A stretch of 64,000 nt of DNA from NCBI GenBank assembly GCA_903859415.1, contig CAIOMN010000058.1, positions 62,001-126,000 on the forward strand, in the 5' to 3' direction. Each line of letters begins with the position of its first letter. The first letter of the stretch is position 1. The DNA comes from an uncultured Methylococcaceae bacterium (GTDB lineage: Bacteria > Pseudomonadota > Gammaproteobacteria > Methylococcales > Methylomonadaceae). Under the pieces are notes generated by a model. It did no database searches. It was not told where the DNA came from and saw nothing but the letters and a program-made list of their open reading frames with translations. Below, one piece after another: positions 49,243-59,338 of this stretch. Made by a program: the position numbers and the translations under genes.

Positions 49243-51288
49243 ATGTCTGAACAAGATAATCGTTTTGTATCGGTAACAACTCCTTTAGGTACTGATTACA
49301 TGCTATTTGCTAGTATGAGAGGAACAGAGGAGTTAAGCAGGTTATTTGAGTATGAACTGGATTTGTTAGTAGACAGTCAAAATATAAGTTCCATAGCTTC
49401 GGGTGGTTTTCCAATTGAAAGTGTACTCGGGGAAGCAATGACCGTTACCTTAGCTTTACCCTCAGGTGGCTCTCGGTATTTTCATGGTTTGGTCACCCAA
49501 CTTAGGCATGTTGGCTCAGAAGACGAGTTTTATTTATATCGTGCAGTTTTGCGACCCTGGTTATGGTTTTTAACCCGCACCAGTAATTGCCGTATTTTTC
49601 AGGATTTATCTGTTCCTGATATTATTAAAAAAATATTTTCATTAAATAACTTTAGTGATTTTGAAATGGATCTATCGAGTACTTATAAGACTCGTGAGTA
49701 TTGTGTTCAATACCGTGAAAGTGATTTTAATTTTGTTAGTCGATTAATGGAACATGAGGGTATTTTCTACTATTTTACCCATGAAAATTCAAAGCATTCT
49801 TTAGTGATTGCTGACAGTATAAATGCCTATCAAACCACTAATAGCAACGCTTCAATACCTTATTACCCACCTGAAAATACCGGACAAAGAGCTAAAGAAC
49901 ATATTTTTGGATGGCGAACCTCACATAGCGTAAAGTCCGGTACTTATGTTTTAAATGATTATGATTTTATAAATCCTAAAAGTAATCTTGTTACTAAATA
50001 CACTTCTGCCAATCAACATAGTAAGGCAGAAGGGGAGCATTATGATTACCCAGGGAGTTACATTGAATCGTCCGACGGCGAAGCCTATGCCAATATACGA
50101 TTGGATGAGTTAAAAACGGATTATGAAGTAATACAGGGTGAGGGAAATGCACGTAGTTTAACTACTGGGATGCTGTTTATTCTGGATGGTCATTACATTT
50201 CCTCTGAAAATGTTAAACATATTGTTGTCTCTTCTGAGATAAATGTTGTTTCAAATGAATATCGTACCAGTAAATCATCAGAAGGAACCAAGTTTGAATG
50301 TGCATTTAAAGCCATACGTGCTACCCAACAGTTTCGCCCAAAACGCTTAACTCCTGTGCCTTTTGTTCAGGGTCCACAAACTGCTACAGTGGTTGGTAAA
50401 GACGGTGAAGAAATATGGACTGATCAATACGGGCGTATTAAGGTTCAGTTTCATTGGGAAAGAGACGGTAAAAAGAACGAAACAAGTTCTTGCTGGATGC
50501 GTGTTGCTTTTCCTGTGGCTGGCAAGGGTTGGGGATGGGTTTCTTTACCACGTATTGGACAAGAAGTGGTCATTAGCTTTTTGGAAGGTAATCCAGATAA
50601 GCCGCTGATTACGGGGTGTGTCTACAACGGTGATAATCCGCCTCCTTATGAGTTACCGACCAATCAAACACAAAGTGGTATAAAAAGTCGCAGTTCAAAA
50701 ACCGGTACTGGTGAAAATTTTAACGAAATTCGTTTCGAAGACAAAAAGGATTCTGAAGAGGTTTATGTGCATGCCGAAAAAGATTTTAACTGCATCATTG
50801 AAAATAACGAAACCCGACAAATTGGGGTCGTTAAAAAGGATAAAGGTGACCAGACCATTGAAATTCAAAATGATAGAACAATCACTTTAAATCAGGGTAA
50901 TGATACTCTGCATGTTAAAAATGGTAATCGAGAATCTAATATAGATGTTGGAAACCATACTTTAAATGTAAAACAGGGTAATCATTTAGAAAATGTTGAT
51001 CAAGGAAATGCTACCTTAAACGTTAAGCTAGGCAATAACAACATTAATGTTTCAGTGGGAGATCACATTGTAAAAGTTGATGCTGGAAACGCGAAAGTCA
51101 CTGCAATGCAGTCTATTGAACTTAAAGTCGGTGGCAGCAGTATCAAAATGGACCCAGGGAGCATTACCATCAAAGCCCCCATGATTACGATTCAAGCTGA
51201 TGGTATGTTAGAGGCTAAAAGTCCAATGACGACTGTTAAAGGTGATGGAATTTTGATCTTAAAAGGCGGCATCACCCTTATTAACTAA
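49243..51288 (+). CDS. vgrG: Type VI secretion VgrG spike protein
   Basis: [83 protein letters not shown]-type motif and beta-helical C-terminal repeats. Confidence 0.93.
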   Translation: [681 protein letters not shown]

Positions 51289-51300
51289 CGGAACCTAATA

Positions 51301-51885
51301 ATGGCAGAGATTAATTTAGTTAAAATTAAACATCCAAATGCTTTGGCTATCTGTCAGGGCTTAGAGCTTGAAGAGCAGGCCACTTCATTACTCAATGAAT
51401 TTCCGGTGACATCGGACTTTATTGATCAACTAATTGAGCAAAAACTTTATCCTGATGCGGTTCGTTTTTTGGCACATGCTTTACCTAAACGAGAAGCAAC
51501 GTGGTGGGCTTGTTTGTGTGCACGCAAAGGCTTAACAGATAAAACCCCTGCGATACAAGTAAAAGCGATTGAACTGGCTGAAGCCTGGGTTTATAAGCCC
51601 GTTGATGAAAATAGTAAATTAAGTTACCAGGCTGCTGAAGCAGCCGGATATAAAAACCCAGCAAGTTGGGCAGCTACTGCGGCTTTTTGGAGCGGCAATG
51701 ATATATCGCCAGTACCTGAAGCCATTGTTCCTCCGGATGAAAATCTATATGCAAAAGCGGTGATCGGAGCAGTAATGCTTGCCGCAACCCAAGGCGAGGC
51801 TAATCAAATTGAGAGTAATTATGCACTCTTTTTGAAACAGGGACTTAATATAGCCAGTGGAGGAGATGGCAGAAAAGTTCAATAA
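51301..51885 (+). CDS. VgrG-linked hypothetical protein (DUF6931-like, from memory)
   Basis: 194 aa directly downstream of vgrG; HALPKREATWWACLCAR. Confidence 0.65.
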   Translation: MAEINLVKIKHPNALAICQGLELEEQATSLLNEFPVTSDFIDQLIEQKLYPDAVRFLAHALPKREATWWACLCARKGLTDKTPAIQVKAIELAEAWVYKPVDENSKLSYQAAEAAGYKNPASWAATAAFWSGNDISPVPEAIVPPDENLYAKAVIGAVMLAATQGEANQIESNYALFLKQGLNIASGGDGRKVQ

Positions 51886-51942
51886 TTGTGTTGAGTAGTT
51901 TTAGTCCGTTTATTCAGTGCTAAAACTACTCTTGTTTGATTA

Positions 51943-53094
51943 CTAAAGGTTAACGTGGATTACCTTGGCAGGTGGAAAGCCGTTAAAATAAGTAGAAGTT
52001 GCACCACTGTAGGCGCCAATATTTTTACTATATAAAAGATCGCCACGCTCTAGTATTGATGGGAGTTCTTCTGTCATTGAAATCACATCAAGCCCATCAC
52101 AGGTTGGACCAAATACCGTACATATTTCAGTCGGACCGTCCTTTTTAAAGGGTTCAAAATGATATTGGCAGTGATCAAAAATAACACCTGAGAAAGTGTG
52201 ATACACGCCATCATCAATGTAATAACAAAGCTTGCCATGACGAACTGCTTTGCCAATAATTTTTGATACGGCTGTTGCCGCGGTTGCAACTATAAACCTT
52301 CCAGGTTCAGCAACAATGTCTACTCCACAACCCACTGGGAAAAGGCGGTCTAATTCTGTATTGATTCTTTTTGCTAATTCACTAAATGGCTTAACCGATT
52401 CATCGTAAGGCGCTGGAAAACCTCCGCCGATATCCAGTAAGTCCATTTTATCGTAGCCACGTTCTTTAACTTCTTTAAATATCAACGCAGCCAGATTGAT
52501 AGCTTGCATGTAGTTTTCAAAGTTAGTGGTTTGGCTGCCGACGTGAAAACTTAATCCTTCGACAATAAGACCGGCATCAATGGCTTCAAAAATAAGTTCA
52601 AGTGCTTCATCATGGGATGCACCGAATTTTGAAGATAATTCAACCATTGCGCCCGCATTGGAAACTCTTAAACGAAGAGCAACACCCGAGTCTGGCGCGC
52701 ATTCTTTAATTTTACGGATTTCTTCACGATTGTCGAAAGTGAGCAATGGTTTATATTTGTTCAGTTTCTTTAACGTGTCATCAGCTTTGATAGGGTTTGC
52801 ATAAATCACATTCTTCCATAGCCAATCATGCTGCTCTTGTTCGGGTAAGTCTTTTATATTTTCATAAACAGTTTCAAATTCTGCAATTGAAGAGATATCA
52901 AAACTGGCGCCTTCTTCGAATAGCGTTTTCACGATCAATGGCTCTGGATTTGCTTTAACTGCGTAATAAGCTTGAACTCTTGGCAGATTCTTTTTAAATA
53001 TCGAATAGTTATTGCGAAGTTCATCGTGATCGATTACAAACAGCGGCGTGCCGTGAGTTTCGACGAGTTCTTGTAACGTTTCTTCAGTAATCAT
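51943..53094 (-). CDS. Ornithine/lysine decarboxylase (fold type III PLP enzyme)
   Basis: YYAVKANPEPLIVKTL, SFHVGSQTTN, DIGGGFP, AEPGRFIVA, GPTCDGLD. Confidence 0.92.
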   Translation of the reverse strand: MITEETLQELVETHGTPLFVIDHDELRNNYSIFKKNLPRVQAYYAVKANPEPLIVKTLFEEGASFDISSIAEFETVYENIKDLPEQEQHDWLWKNVIYANPIKADDTLKKLNKYKPLLTFDNREEIRKIKECAPDSGVALRLRVSNAGAMVELSSKFGASHDEALELIFEAIDAGLIVEGLSFHVGSQTTNFENYMQAINLAALIFKEVKERGYDKMDLLDIGGGFPAPYDESVKPFSELAKRINTELDRLFPVGCGVDIVAEPGRFIVATAATAVSKIIGKAVRHGKLCYYIDDGVYHTFSGVIFDHCQYHFEPFKKDGPTEICTVFGPTCDGLDVISMTEELPSILERGDLLYSKNIGAYSGATSTYFNGFPPAKVIHVNL

Positions 53095-53397
53095 GGTTAT
53101 CCTTGGTATTGATGTTATTTGTACTACGGCTCACAATTTTAGGAGCGAAACAATTTTTTTCGGTTGACTTAAAGAGCAAGGTCAAATTTTGGTATTAAAA
53201 GTGCGGGGATATTAAACTATAGGGACATATAGGCTACCCTTGTTTAAGGTAGTGTTTGTGATATGTTGATAGACTTTAATAATAACTAGGCAAGATTAAG
53301 GTTTTATGACAATAAACCGAAAGTTTCAATTTATTATTGTAACTAATTCTCGGACATTGTCATAAATAACATTTAAAAAAGCAGAACCTAAATCAAA

Positions 53398-53859
53398 TTA
53401 ATCTTTCCAGGGCATGATAGGCACAGTGGATATACTGTTAGCAGGCGCGCCTTCGATCAGTTTTCTACTGATAGCGACATAAACTAAGGTATTGCGTTTA
53501 GCATCAAACATACGAGTCACCTTGGTTTCTTTAAAAAAGAGTGAGGTGTCTTCTGAAAATGCAGTTTCCTGTTCTGGTAAGGCGCCCTTTATAACAATCG
53601 GACCAATCTGACGACAAGCAATAGAAAATTGAGAAGGGTCTTCTGCGACACCCAAAGCACCTGAAATGCCCCCAGACTTGGCTTGACTGATATGGCAGGA
53701 TACGCCCTGAACTTTAGGATCATCAAACGCCTGGACACAGATTTTATTGTTTGCACCGATCAGTTTCCAAGTGGTTGTCACACAACCGATATCTTCGGCA
53801 TACACTGAGGGCGCTAACAATATGAGAGACAAGGTACTGCACAGTAGTAATTTTTTCAT
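53398..53859 (-). CDS. CreA-family periplasmic protein
   Basis: Signal peptide at MKKLLLCSTLSLILLAPSVYA; DIGCVTTTWKLIGANNKICVQAFDDPKVQGVSCHISQAKSGG. Confidence 0.85.
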   Translation of the reverse strand: MKKLLLCSTLSLILLAPSVYAEDIGCVTTTWKLIGANNKICVQAFDDPKVQGVSCHISQAKSGGISGALGVAEDPSQFSIACRQIGPIVIKGALPEQETAFSEDTSLFFKETKVTRMFDAKRNTLVYVAISRKLIEGAPANSISTVPIMPWKD

Positions 53860-53890
53860 AAGTAGTTTGCTAAAGTAAGTGAATAACGAT

Positions 53891-54577
53891 TTAGTGTTGA
53901 CGACGAATTTTGCCAATAATCTTTTGGTAAAAGTTATTGATACCCGTTGCATTAATAATAATAAAAAAGGGGATGGCAATACCTAATAAGGCACTCAGCA
54001 ACAACACTGACCAGGTTAGCTGAGTCCAGTCCACGGGATAACTATCTGCTTTAACTGGTTTAGTAAGACCCGGTATACTGGGTAAATCCACATCACCACC
54101 ATCGACTTTTAACTGGGCCTTCATGCCTTTTTCCATATGCTGCGGTAACTCACAATGCACTAAATAGGTTTTCTTTTGGCTGGGCATAATCAGAGAGGCC
54201 TGTAGTTGACCCTCTCCATAAAGTTCTAAATGGAACATACCTTCGGGATATATATAACCAGGTAAGCCATGAATCATGAGCTGATGACGAACTTGATCAT
54301 CATTGATAAAGGTAATGTTGATTTTTGCACAAGGTTTAACACTCCATTCCTGCTGGTCAAAGGCAAACATTTTACCGACAAACTTCAACGCATGTTTCTG
54401 GCCCGCATGGATAGTAATATCTACATTTTCTGAAATCTTTGGACAGTCACGTGGCAGCCTGTCAGTATTGGCATTCATGATCATGCCTTTTTCATCCATA
54501 ATCATGCCAGCGTGATCCATCGCTAAAGCTGACTGTAGATTGCCTAACAGGACTAGGCTGAGTAGTAATGCTCTCAT
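53891..54577 (-). CDS. Membrane-anchored cupredoxin-like protein
   Basis: Signal peptide; RHQLMIHGLPG and HCELPQHMEKGM type-1 copper-like site; C-terminal TM. Confidence 0.8.
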   Translation of the reverse strand: MRALLLSLVLLGNLQSALAMDHAGMIMDEKGMIMNANTDRLPRDCPKISENVDITIHAGQKHALKFVGKMFAFDQQEWSVKPCAKINITFINDDQVRHQLMIHGLPGYIYPEGMFHLELYGEGQLQASLIMPSQKKTYLVHCELPQHMEKGMKAQLKVDGGDVDLPSIPGLTKPVKADSYPVDWTQLTWSVLLLSALLGIAIPFFIIINATGINNFYQKIIGKIRRQH

Positions 54578-56235
54578 TATCGTTGTTTCCGTTTATAAAT
54601 GACGACACTAAAGACCAGTAAACCGATGATTAAGCCAACTGCCAATCCAAACAAGACGATTTGTAAATATTTGGGTGACAATAAGCCCGCATCGCCGAGT
54701 AAGGGAGCATAAGTGCCTTCCGCCCACACAGCTTGTTTTTTAGCATAATAATCTTTGTTAAAGACCTGATCGAATAAGTGATCATGCATTTTTGGCATAC
54801 CCTGTTCATCAAGGAATTCTTTATAAGCCAGAATAGCAATATTGCCTCCCGGTTCCATACCATCGGTAGTTGTGCCAGTCGGCACATGATCATGAAACAT
54901 CCATAAGCCAGGGCCATAGCTGTTTAGGCCATTATTTTTAGTTTGTAGATGTAGGTCATTCCGTTGGGCAGGCGCAATGTCAAACACATCACGGGTGATT
55001 TGCTGGGCGGGGGTTAAATCCACACCATCCAAAGCTGTTATAGTCGCCTTATGACCATGGATATGAAGCGCAATTGATGAGCGTTGTAAGTTAGCGATAT
55101 GCAGTTTTATGTCTTCATTTTCTGAAGTGATAATCATGGCATCACGTAACGTGTAGGGAAAAGAATGACCATTCAATAAGAAGTAATTCTCAAAAGATTC
55201 GGTCATATTATAGTCACGACTCATGCGTTGGGCGATGAGTCGGGGGTCATTCGCTTCCTGAATGATCTTGGCCAGCTTTTTATCGATAGATTGATAATGC
55301 AGGTCATACTCCTGGCTATAGGTCTTCTTAATCAACTCAGAAGGATGACGCACTTGACCGGCACCTATGTTAAAGGTTTGCAACCAGTTATTGGGTTGAT
55401 TTTCTTCAACAATAAACATCCCACTGAGTCCCATCATAAAATGCTGGGCTGTTTGTACATGACAATGGTAAAGCATAGTCCCTGAGTGTCTGGGCTGTAT
55501 TTCATAAGTATGGCTTTTACCTGGAAACACGGCATGTTCTTCCATACCATCATTCTCTTCACCTTTGTCTGTTACCCATGCATGATCAACACCATGCAGA
55601 TGAATGGTGTGGGGTAAATAATGAGTATTTTCAAGCGTGATATAAACCTTATCACCCTGCTCGACCCGGATAACAGGGGAGGGGGCTCTTAATAGTGGAT
55701 TGGCAACCACCGAGTTAAAATTCTTCAGTGCCATACCTCTGGATTTAGGCGCATAAACCCACAGTCCGGGTTGAATGCCAGGCGCAATATCAAAGGTATT
55801 GATTAAAAATTCACCATCAGGCGTGGAGCCATTCAGCTCTACTACCTCAAGTTTGATGTGAATCACATCAGGATCACCATCATTATCCAGGTCATCTGTC
55901 ATGGTGAGGGCATCTTGCGCTAGATTAGTTTGCATCAGCGTCGCCATTGATATGTTATTAGTCCCTTTAACTGACGCGGCAACATCATAGGGATTATCAG
56001 GCTCACAGGCCGGTGCTGCTTCTATGCTTACACCATCAATTATTTGTGCAGGCCGCCATTCTGGATGATCATTAGAGCAAGGTTTAACGATGCTGGTATT
56101 ATCTTTTGAGCCAACGAAAACCGTTGCCGGTGGAGTAATATCGGCTTTATCTTGTAGACTGGGAACTGTAACAATTGCAAGTGATGCTAATGCAGAGAGG
56201 AGCAGTATAAATAGTAACGTGCGTAATAAGGTCAT
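54577..56235 (-). CDS. Multicopper oxidase, membrane-anchored
   Basis: HTIHLHGVDHAW, MLYHCHVQTAQHFMMGLSGM, ALHIHGHKA, WMFHDHVPTG; C-terminal TM LQIVLFGLAVGLIIGLLVFSVVIY. Confidence 0.88.
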   Translation of the reverse strand: MTLLRTLLFILLLSALASLAIVTVPSLQDKADITPPATVFVGSKDNTSIVKPCSNDHPEWRPAQIIDGVSIEAAPACEPDNPYDVAASVKGTNNISMATLMQTNLAQDALTMTDDLDNDGDPDVIHIKLEVVELNGSTPDGEFLINTFDIAPGIQPGLWVYAPKSRGMALKNFNSVVANPLLRAPSPVIRVEQGDKVYITLENTHYLPHTIHLHGVDHAWVTDKGEENDGMEEHAVFPGKSHTYEIQPRHSGTMLYHCHVQTAQHFMMGLSGMFIVEENQPNNWLQTFNIGAGQVRHPSELIKKTYSQEYDLHYQSIDKKLAKIIQEANDPRLIAQRMSRDYNMTESFENYFLLNGHSFPYTLRDAMIITSENEDIKLHIANLQRSSIALHIHGHKATITALDGVDLTPAQQITRDVFDIAPAQRNDLHLQTKNNGLNSYGPGLWMFHDHVPTGTTTDGMEPGGNIAILAYKEFLDEQGMPKMHDHLFDQVFNKDYYAKKQAVWAEGTYAPLLGDAGLLSPKYLQIVLFGLAVGLIIGLLVFSVVIYKRKQR

Positions 56236-56328
56236 CTTTTGGTTAAGCTGTTTTGAATAATGACAACTATTGTAATAGTCGGAGAGTCTATTACCTAATA
56301 TGAAGCAAAATTATAAATTAATACTATA

Positions 56329-57651
56329 TTAACGTCGTTTTCTAATACGCCAAATAATAAAGCCGGTAGTGATTAACACTAGCGGTATGACAATTAAAAA
56401 ACCAAAACTCATTAGGTTAATCTCGGTATCAGTTAATTGTAACGACTTGTCATGGGTGTTTTTTGCCGGGATATTGATAAAACGGTCTTCATGAATTAAC
56501 CATGATATAAGCCTGAGGCTTAAGTCGAGATTGCCCAGCGTATTAATATAGGCATTAGATAAAAAATCGCCATCTGCAAAAACAATAATACGTTGTTGAT
56601 TTTTTGCTTTCGTGGTTCGGGTTAACACATATGCAAAAACAAACGCTTGTTGATCGGACTTAGAGTACGTATTACGCACTTTTAAGGATGATTTTTGTGA
56701 GCTATTGAGTAGTTCATCAGTTGTCAAATCAGTCTTTCCTGTTTTCTCTAATGCCGCGACAATAGGGAACAGTGTCATCGTTTGAAGACCTTGAGTAACA
56801 GGGTGTTGCTTATATTGATTGATTACTAAAAAGCTCGGATCTTTAATGCCATTAATCGGGGTGTTCTCATCTACAATGAAACCCTGCCGTTGTTTAATGC
56901 CTAAGGTTTGAAGCAAATCATCAAGTTCTGTTTTATCGGGATCATTTAAAACCAAAAGATTGCCACCTTGTACAATATACTGTTGAATTGCGCTTATTTC
57001 ATTAGCAAGCAGAGGTACTTTAGGCGCTGAAATGATCAACAATGCAGTGTTATCAGGTAGGGCAGATTGGGTCGTTAGATTGACTGTTTGAACATTAATT
57101 TTTCTCAGAGCTAATGCTTTAGCCAATTTGCTCACATCGGTATTCGAGTTTCCTATAGGTGAGCGCTCACCATGGCCGCTCAGAAAAGTCACCCAGTGTT
57201 CGTTTGCATTCGCTAGTTGTAGTAAGGCATTGCTTAGGGTAGATTCATCAATAAAACGTAGTTTTTCAGTTCTACCTTGATATTCAATCAGGATAAGTCC
57301 TTCTGGACCGATATCTAAATCCCGGGCTTTTTCAGGTTCTAAGTCAGGGTCTGTAAAAGTCAGTGTTAAATTTGATTTAATTCGATGATAACGATCAACC
57401 AGTTGGGTAATTTGCGCTCTGAGAGATTGGCCTTTTTTAATATAAGCCATAATCTTAACGTCATCTGGCAGCGCAATGAGTAACTGAACTGAGACAGGGG
57501 ACAAGGTATTACTGGCGTTGTCTGTTATATCCGTTTGCAGGCTGTATTGGGTAGTCAACCAGCCGACAGCGCCCAAAATACCTAATAACATAAAAGTCTT
57601 TAAAGTGGTTTTTAAACGTTGTTGCTGATTAAAGTGCCAGGTGAACTTCAT
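56329..57651 (-). CDS. GldG-like ABC system auxiliary protein
   Basis: Large periplasmic region (VTFLSGHGERSP; GGNLLVLNDPDKTELDDLLQTLGI), terminal TMs; in an operon with an ABC permease and ATPase. Confidence 0.85.
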   Translation of the reverse strand: MKFTWHFNQQQRLKTTLKTFMLLGILGAVGWLTTQYSLQTDITDNASNTLSPVSVQLLIALPDDVKIMAYIKKGQSLRAQITQLVDRYHRIKSNLTLTFTDPDLEPEKARDLDIGPEGLILIEYQGRTEKLRFIDESTLSNALLQLANANEHWVTFLSGHGERSPIGNSNTDVSKLAKALALRKINVQTVNLTTQSALPDNTALLIISAPKVPLLANEISAIQQYIVQGGNLLVLNDPDKTELDDLLQTLGIKQRQGFIVDENTPINGIKDPSFLVINQYKQHPVTQGLQTMTLFPIVAALEKTGKTDLTTDELLNSSQKSSLKVRNTYSKSDQQAFVFAYVLTRTTKAKNQQRIIVFADGDFLSNAYINTLGNLDLSLRLISWLIHEDRFINIPAKNTHDKSLQLTDTEINLMSFGFLIVIPLVLITTGFIIWRIRKRR

Positions 57652-58406
57652 TTCTGAAAACGCTCATTAGCCAGATAGCGGATACTAAGCAAAAGAAATG
57701 TTGCAATGAATAGAACAAAGTAGCAGAGATCCATTGAGTTGATTTGTCCACTTTGAATAGCTTGAAAATGTCTAAGGATAGATAGGTACTCAAAGAGTTC
57801 ACTGCGTTGATCTTTGATGCTATTGGTCCAGTCTAAAATCCATAACAAGAGGAGAATTCCAATGCTGCCAATGGCTGCAACGGTTGGATGTCCGGCGACG
57901 GTCGACATGAAGAGTCCAACTGCACTAAAGCCTGCTACCAAGAGGTTTAAAGCCAAGAAGTTTGCAAAGAATTTGCCATTATCAAGTTCACCACCCATCA
58001 GTAAAAATAAGGGCATGAGGGCTATCAATGCAACAATTACTAAAAGGAGTCCCAGCGTACCTAAATATTTGCCGATGATAATGTCGCTATTGGAAATAGG
58101 GGCTGACAGTAGCAACGATAGCGTTTTGTTTCTGCGTTCTTCACAAATAAGACGCATGGTTAATAGGGGGGTGACGAGTAATAAAATAATGCCGGCATTA
58201 CTGAATAAAGGCGTCACGACAATATCGGTTAAGCCAGGAGCGCCTTCCATACCGACTAGTTTTGCTTGGATTAGGGTAAACGTCTCAACCTGATTTAAAA
58301 AAAGATACCCTAAGATGACTTGTAATGCCGCCAATATCGACCACGCTAATGGAGATAAGAATAGGCTTTTAAATTCGCGAGTGGCTATAACTAAGGTAAC
58401 ACTCAT
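57648..58406 (-). CDS. ABC-2 type permease (GldF-like)
   Basis: Six-TM protein; LLTMRLICEERRNKTLSLLLSAPISNSDIIIGKYLG. Confidence 0.88.
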   Translation of the reverse strand: MSVTLVIATREFKSLFLSPLAWSILAALQVILGYLFLNQVETFTLIQAKLVGMEGAPGLTDIVVTPLFSNAGIILLLVTPLLTMRLICEERRNKTLSLLLSAPISNSDIIIGKYLGTLGLLLVIVALIALMPLFLLMGGELDNGKFFANFLALNLLVAGFSAVGLFMSTVAGHPTVAAIGSIGILLLLWILDWTNSIKDQRSELFEYLSILRHFQAIQSGQINSMDLCYFVLFIATFLLLSIRYLANERFQK

Positions 58407-59326
58407 GATTCAACTTGGGTTAATGCCAGAAAAATATCTTCCATCGATTTTTTTATGGGCGTCATTTCTTCCAAACCCCAACCTTTAGCAATAATGGTTT
58501 CAGCTATCTGATGAGTTGGATTGCCTTTCATGGAATAGTGTATGTTGTGACGATTATGAGCAATTTCTTCAATACGGGTGACGTAGGGGATTGCTAATAA
58601 AATTGTGTTGTCAACGGGTGTCCTTGTGATGACTTGAAGACAGCCTTGAGTCATGGTTCGATTAAGCTCAAAGATACTTTCATTAAGAATGATTTTGCCA
58701 TTATTAATAATCTGTACATGTGAACATGTTTCCTGTACTTCAGGCAAAATATGCGTTGATAAAATGATGCCATGATCTTTGCCAAGCTCTTTAATTAATG
58801 CTCGAATCTCTTTGATTTGTATAGGGTCCAAGCCAACGGTTGGTTCATCTAGAATAATCACTTCTGGATTATGCAAGATTGCCTGAGCAATACCAACACG
58901 TTGTTGAAAGCCTTTGGATAAATTGGCAATTAAGCGCTTGGATACTGTTTGTAAACTACAGCGCTCCACTGTTTTGTCGATGATTGGGTAAATAGCTTGC
59001 TTAGTAATACCCTGTAATTGAGCGCAGTAATGTAGAAACTCCTGCACTGTAAGGTCTTTATATAGCGATGGAATATCAGGTAAATAGCCCAGGCTACGTT
59101 TAGCTTTAAGAGGTGCGTTGAGTAAATCAAAGCCATTGATTTTAATTAAACCAGAACTCGGTGCGAGATTGCCACTCAGCATTTGCATTGTAGTCGTTTT
59201 ACCAGCGCCATTGGGACCCAAAAAACCAACAACCTCTCCTTTGGCTAAAGTGAAGCTGATGTTATTAACAACGCAATATTTGCCGTAATATCGGCTTAGG
59301 TTTTCAACTTCAATCAGGTTTGCCAT
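58403..59326 (-). CDS. ABC transporter ATPase (GldA-like)
   Basis: GPNGAGKTTTM, LSKGFQQRVGIAQAI, VIILDEPTVGLDP. Confidence 0.92.
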   Translation of the reverse strand: MANLIEVENLSRYYGKYCVVNNISFTLAKGEVVGFLGPNGAGKTTTMQMLSGNLAPSSGLIKINGFDLLNAPLKAKRSLGYLPDIPSLYKDLTVQEFLHYCAQLQGITKQAIYPIIDKTVERCSLQTVSKRLIANLSKGFQQRVGIAQAILHNPEVIILDEPTVGLDPIQIKEIRALIKELGKDHGIILSTHILPEVQETCSHVQIINNGKIILNESIFELNRTMTQGCLQVITRTPVDNTILLAIPYVTRIEEIAHNRHNIHYSMKGNPTHQIAETIIAKGWGLEEMTPIKKSMEDIFLALTQVES

Positions 59327-59338
59327 GTTGGCAGAGGG

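Noticed and set aside
57814-58293. 159-aa plus ORF
   Set aside because: Antisense of the ABC permease gene; the strand and operon context support the minus gene.
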